Source: Arthrobotrys musiformis
Lineage: Eukaryota > Ascomycota > Orbiliomycetes > Orbiliales > Orbiliaceae
Direction of reading: 5' to 3'
Assembly: GCA_036971715.1 (NCBI GenBank)
Contig: JAVHJL010000001.1
Span: 2,170,001-2,234,000 of the forward strand
DNA length: 64,000 nucleotides
In this document: piece after piece, positions 59,228 to 64,000 of the stretch
Layout of the letters: the number at the start of each line of letters is the position of its first letter
Numbering within the stretch: the stretch's first letter is position 1
Program-made: the position numbers and the translations under genes
Notes under the pieces: generated by a model
What the model saw: the letters and a program-made list of their open reading frames with translations, nothing else
What the model was told of the DNA's origin: nothing
The model's database searches: none

Positions 59228-60901
59228 ATTCTCAAACAAGCAATAAAAAAAATCATAAAAACCAAACAAAAAAATGATACCCACGGTCACTCCAATCCAA
59301 TCACGAGTCCCATTTGTTACGAAAAACGATTCTCTTTGGAGTTAATTATCCACTTTCCTTTGTTTTTTTTTTTTTTTTTGCACTTTCATTTGTCAGTATC
59401 ATCTGTGGGATAGGCTAGGTCGGTTCAAGGATTTGCATCTATTTTTTCTTTGTTTTTTCTTGCGTCTGTACATACAAAAGAACGTGTATACCTTTCGGGA
59501 AAGCGGGAGTTTCTGTTTACAAAAAAACCAATTGCTCTTTGTATATATACTTTAGCGAAACTTGCATCGATATACCAATAACATATATCATCAAACACTT
59601 AAAATACCTCCCAAGTCTCCAAATACGTATACAAAGTAGAAGTTCCTATATCAAAAATAACCATATATACCCTAGCGAATCCAAGTTGACCGAGTTTGAA
59701 GACTCCGAAAACCAGCGGCTCGCGTTCAACTATCCCCCCGGTGTCGAAAGGCTCACCCTGGCGAACAATCCAGTCCAGATTCCGACGGAAGAAATCTTAG
59801 ACACGTCTCAGCTGAAACCTATCCACTCACAGTCGAGTGATGGACGTTGTGCAAGTCTAACCGGCTCCTCACATTCCCTAATACACAACTGCATATGTAA
59901 TATTTGGAGTACGTTTTCAGAGATATATAAAACTATATGATATATCTCCACGCCGTAGACATGCGGTGTCCACGTTAATTACCTTTATCCCGTGTACAAC
60001 ATCATCTCGCTATTATATGTCCGGCTTTCGGGGCACACAATCGCAAATCATCCAATATTGGAAACGATTGGTCGTCTACTTAGGACTTTAATTTTGTTGG
60101 GGGATCACGACGGACGATGGTACCAGATTCGACAGAGTGTGGGTTATACAAGAAACGGTTTCTGTAAATACGAGCGAATAGGATAAAATAGAGCAACCTA
60201 CCCTGCCGGAAAACTTTCTCCGAGGTTCCACACAGATGGTACCTTGTGTACTTGGGTAGTAGCTTGGGGAAGAAAAACGAATGTGGTGGTGCATAGTGGC
60301 ATGTATGGATGGAGCTGTGGCTGTTTCGGGCAATGTGATTGGGGATTTGCGTTGCATGTTGCAAATTCTCAAGGTACAAGATGCCCTCGCATTGGGAAAG
60401 CGGGATGTTGGTACCTTAAGCTTTTACGCAGTACATATACATCTACGGCACACGGAAATTCCCCTCTTGTTCTTAGTGCGATGCAGAGTTAATGCAGGGA
60501 CTAGGCTAGATTCAAATATTTTTGGCGAATAGAGCTATCGATAGGCTGCTTGTAGATCGCTGCTTTGGGTCGGTTCGACTATTCACCTCGTTTAATCCTG
60601 ACCTTAGCGTTTCGAACTTGCCAGCCTGGGGAGTATCTGTGACCGATCGTGGCGCGGGGCCTACGCTAACATCGTGAAGCCCCCGCCTCATGGCGGAGCT
60701 TCAGCTACAAAACTAGGGCTTACTGCAAAGTACATCTCGATTGACCTTATCTCAAGGATTCATAGATCTAGATCGTCTGGGATCTCGATTGGAGCCAGAT
60801 ATTCACCACCGTAGATCTGCTCTCGAGAGCTGCATTCAAAAATTATAGGGGCAAATCAAGAAACTACAAGCGTACGTACATGCATCTCGCTGCACTGCTT
60901 A
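59228..60901. other. mostly non-coding; one coding-like patch
   Basis: A T-rich 3' flank is followed by a patch at about 59680-59890 whose plus-strand frame (inside the open frame 59539-59940) is hydrophilic and richer in G/C third bases than its surroundings, with segments such as EFEDSENQRLAFNYPPGVER. It has no convincing start or splice sites and could be an exon relic. The rest has no supported coding sequence. Confidence 0.4.
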
Positions 60902-62015
60902 TCAATAAATATGCGAAACGTACAATGGTTGTGACCATGTCTGGCTCTTCTTCGTCGTCATGGTGCTCGGTGTGAGGGGGTTCCCGGAGTACGGTGTCGA
61001 CGACGACACAGTCACCGAACTGGAACTTACAGATGGGGCGGCATTGCTCTTCGGTTTTGCTTTGGAATAAAGCTGATCGATAGAGCTCAGTGGCGCCAAA
61101 CCGGATCCATTGCCAGCCTCGAGATTCGAGAGGTCTGTTCCCACATGGCTATTCAGTTGCATGATCATACTTCTCCTCCTCCAGACTGCCCAAACGATGT
61201 TGCAAAAGAGGATTGCTGCTACACTTCCAATGACTATCCCCACTATGCCTCCGAGGCTAAGTTTCGGTACTGCGATTTCAGTACCGTCCATGGGATCGCT
61301 CATAAAGCTAGCGTCCCAAAGATTTTCTGCATTTGCTTTGAGTACCCGCGTACAAGGCCCTGAATGAGGGCCACTGGCAAGCGTCTGCAAAAAAAAAAAA
61401 AAAAGGCAGAGTGTAAGTGAAGGTTCAGAATAGGTAATTTTTAAGCATCATGCCCGTGTTCGTTTGGGACGTACCTGGTCTTCAGCACAAAGGCTCCTCA
61501 GGGCTATCTGGTTTGCAACAGTCTGTACCTTCAAAGCTACAACACCAACATTGTAACTCTTGACCGCCCAGATACCGAATACAATTGCACAAGTAAACCC
61601 AGCAATTTGACAAAGAACTTCAAGAATCAACCCAATGAGTTGGCGTTCTCGTCCCTAGATGCGATGCATGTTCCAGATTAGTAAAAAAAGCCACGAAGAA
61701 ATAAGTAGACATTTCCTCTTTCGCAACACCGCTGAAAAAGGTGCATACGCAGTAGTATGCATCGTTTGCAGAAGTTATTCCTCATTCTGTACATACATGT
61801 TTTGCCTTTATTGCCGCCCTCCTATCACTTTCCCTCCAGACGCTACTAACTAACGTTGGCGCATAGTCAAAAGCGGCGGACGGTGCGGGAGACAACGGTG
61901 CGGGAGAAGCGGTAGTGACAGTCAAATTTGGTGCCCTTGCTATAAATTTCTCTGAAAAGTTGGGGGCCGATGACGGACCCCGATAATAGTCATACCAAGT
62001 ATCTTCTATTCCCAT
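60902..62015 (-). CDS. hypothetical membrane protein with two TM segments
   Basis: Exons 62015-61797, 61654-61475 and 61384-60902 give 293 residues; all introns are phase 0. The N-terminus is Pro/Ala/Ser-rich. The first hydrophobic segment is LIGLILEVLCQIAGFTCAIVFGIWAV (two wrapped helical turns, residues about 78-103), followed by a helical VVALKVQTVANQIALRSLC stretch. The second is LGGIVGIVIGSVAAILFCNIVWAVW, followed by RRRS and a Ser/Thr/Pro-rich tail. The last intron ends in a 16-base T run on the minus strand (poly-A at about 61387-61402 on plus). An alternative exon-1 donor (GTTAGT, twenty codons earlier) is also in phase; the GTATGT donor was preferred. The family is not recognised; similar two-TM proteins of unknown role are common in filamentous ascomycetes. 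Confidence 0.7.
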
Positions 62016-64000
62016 TTTTACAGGTAGCTTTTTTTAAAACTCTCTTTCAAAATGGAAATTTAAGATATAGGTAAGTAAATCTTGCTATGAACGGTACCGG
62101 TCCGGGCCTTTCAAGGCCTGCAGGAATTACTCCGCGTTGTTGGGCGGATGGCTAGCTAGCGTAAATTCATCCGATTCCGCGTTGAATGCAACCGTAAATC
62201 GGTACCAGAGCTGGGCTGGGTGAAGGATCGAGAAACAAAAGTGTTCTGAAGCTCACATTACATAAGATGCAATGCAGACGATGAAGCTCCACGAGCTGAA
62301 CTAGCTGCGGACCAGCTGGTTCATTTAAACCATCGAAGCTTTCGGCTTCAGTCGCCTGGATGCCCGGCCGAAGAAACGGGCCTCTTTGCCATGCCGGGCT
62401 TGGCTAGGGCCATGCTGGGGGTCAGATGCTCATGAGGCCTTAAACTGTGATAATTCACGGGATAGGCAGCAGAGGTTTTTGGACACTGCCTCAGGATAGG
62501 TCGAAACGATGCAAAAGTTGGAGGTCGGAGCATCGGACTTGGTGAAAGTTGCTGCGCCTTCTTCGCTAAACTATCTGGAGGCGAGGTTTAACCGGACAGC
62601 TTTCCCAATGGTTGAGCTCGAGCACAAGATGGCTAGGTTGCAGTGGTCAATGTAGCGCGCTCTAGAAGCTAGAAGTACTAGAAATTCGTTGAATGTCTGA
62701 TTTAAGGCGCAGGGCGAATGATCACCAGGTTAGCTTGGCCTATTGCCAAGATATTCATATGGAATCTTGTATTCTGTATACCATGGCAGCCTCGAGGATA
62801 ATATATAATATTTGCGTGCTACTTCACGATACGTTGTATTTTTATGTAGACAACACACTTCTAAAGGACCTCGTCGAGCCTCGACCTTCGTTACACACAA
62901 TGGCATTGCGCCCAAACTGCTGCCTAATATGATGACTCGACATATGCAAGACGGGTGGCATATCGGGCCCGAACAACCACTGCTTATAGCAGAATATCAA
63001 TATCATTGACGGCATAGTCTCGGCTAATGGCGAGATTAATTCTTCCTGTAGCCGATGATCTCATGATACAACCACGAAGTATGGTTTATATCGGCGTAAG
63101 GTTTTGATAATCTCGGATCCAAACGGCGAGCCTATACGGGCATAGACCGTCCACAATTCAAGCCCTCGAAAAAAATCAGAAGGCTGCACTTAATGGCTTT
63201 CGCGGGACTAAAAGATCCCAGTTTTACGGAAACTAATTTACCAGATGTCAAATGACTCCAGTAGTGGCGCCAACATACGCGATATTTTGAGCGCCACAAC
63301 GGAGAAGAAAAAGGCTTATACCGTGGGCGCGTAGGTAAAATTGATGTCTTAAAGAATACCCCGCAGGTTCATGAATTCGACATTGTTATGTCATCGCGGG
63401 GCCGCGGTGGCTTTTTAGCCTTTGTAAATATCAAATACGCATGGAGGGGCAGTGATAAGCCCCGCCGCCTATCTTCAAAACTTTAATCGCGACCGAGGGC
63501 AAAGTCGGCCACCGGGCCCGGTCTCGAGACCGAGACTACCTGGGGAGAGTACTACCGGGCGTGGGTTTTCTGTCAATTGAGACTAAATTACTCTTAAGCA
63601 TCGTCATAATATGCAAAGAGAGGTTGTACGAATGAGTGAAACTAGTGATACAGTAACAATGCGCATAAACATCATTCGCTCAAGAATGCAGAGAACCAAT
63701 GATGTTCTTAAAACAATAATGCCTGATACCGTCTTGTAGAAAGAAAGAAAGAAAAGTAATAATAGTTGTACGCCTGTGTTCCAACAAATGCATTCCAAAC
63801 GCGCTACAACGAGTCCACCCAAATGACAAAATCGTTAACAAGGACACTCACACAGTTTGTGAGTACGCTAGTTCGATTTTCCGATACATCGCTGCCAGCC
63901 TAGTCGTTGAACGGGAGTTAGCATTCGTCCCACGCAAGGCTAAAGGACCGTATGAAAGGAATAAGAGACCTACCAGGTAAACCACATCCAAACCCGACGA
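62016..64000. other. no gene recognised
   Basis: Only short frames without motifs or splice structure occur here. The left end should be the promoter of the membrane-protein gene. The right edge may hold part of a gene that lies mainly outside the window, but nothing in the last 400 bases could be assigned. Confidence 0.45.

Overview
The window is nuclear DNA of a filamentous ascomycete, almost certainly Pezizomycotina. Genes are broken by short GT-AG introns (often 60-150 bp) with CTAAC/CTGAC-like branch sites. The gene set is typical of that group: a HET-domain protein, a PTH11-like rhodopsin-domain receptor, an asco-type laccase, an FSH1-type serine hydrolase, an S1/P1 nuclease and many secreted proteins. 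The wealth of small cysteine-rich and beta-trefoil secreted proteins would suit a lineage such as Orbiliomycetes, but that placement is inference. No tRNA, rRNA, CRISPR array or intact transposon was recognised. All splice sites were placed by hand from reading-frame continuity and family motifs.

Layout. 1-2.6 kb: no gene, a 36-base T run and a 22-bp perfect palindrome. 2.9-4.7 kb: amino-acid permease (+). 4.7-9.1 kb: no recognisable gene. 9.1-11.6 kb: membrane-anchored pepsin-fold protein whose two catalytic aspartates both read as serine (+). 12.5-13.9 kb: unknown secreted protein (+). 14.2-15.5 kb: FSH1-family hydrolase (-). 17.4-19.9 kb: HET-domain protein (+). 22.3-24.6 kb: laccase (+), convergent with an unknown secreted protein (24.8-25.6 kb, -), which is divergent from a short-chain dehydrogenase (26.0-27.4 kb, +). 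28.5-30.0 kb: secreted cysteine-rich protein built as one module per exon (-). 30-35 kb: gene-poor. 35.0-36.3 kb: tyrosinase (+), then a rhodopsin-domain receptor (36.7-39.2 kb, +). 40.1-41.5 kb: metallophosphoesterase (+), convergent with a cis-CaaD-like tautomerase (41.6-42.3 kb, -). 43.9-44.8 kb: LOG-family phosphoribohydrolase (+), convergent with an S1/P1 nuclease (45.3-46.3 kb, -). 48.4-54.6 kb: cluster of three cospin/I66-type beta-trefoil protease-inhibitor-like genes on the minus strand, the middle one frameshifted. 58.7-59.2 kb: small basic hypothetical protein (+). 60.9-62.0 kb: two-TM membrane protein (-). 62-64 kb: nothing recognised.

How the genes may work together. At least nine products are predicted to be secreted or membrane-exposed: laccase, tyrosinase, P1 nuclease, pseudoprotease, cysteine-rich modular protein, receptor, permease and two unknown secreted proteins. 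The region looks like accessory, environment-facing genome rather than a pathway operon. Laccase and tyrosinase could both act in phenol oxidation or pigment formation; P1 nuclease and LOG both act on nucleotides. These links are inference from position and family only. The most noteworthy items are the I66 cluster with its decaying member, the exon-per-module cysteine-rich protein, and the pepsin-fold protein with a double Asp-to-Ser change.
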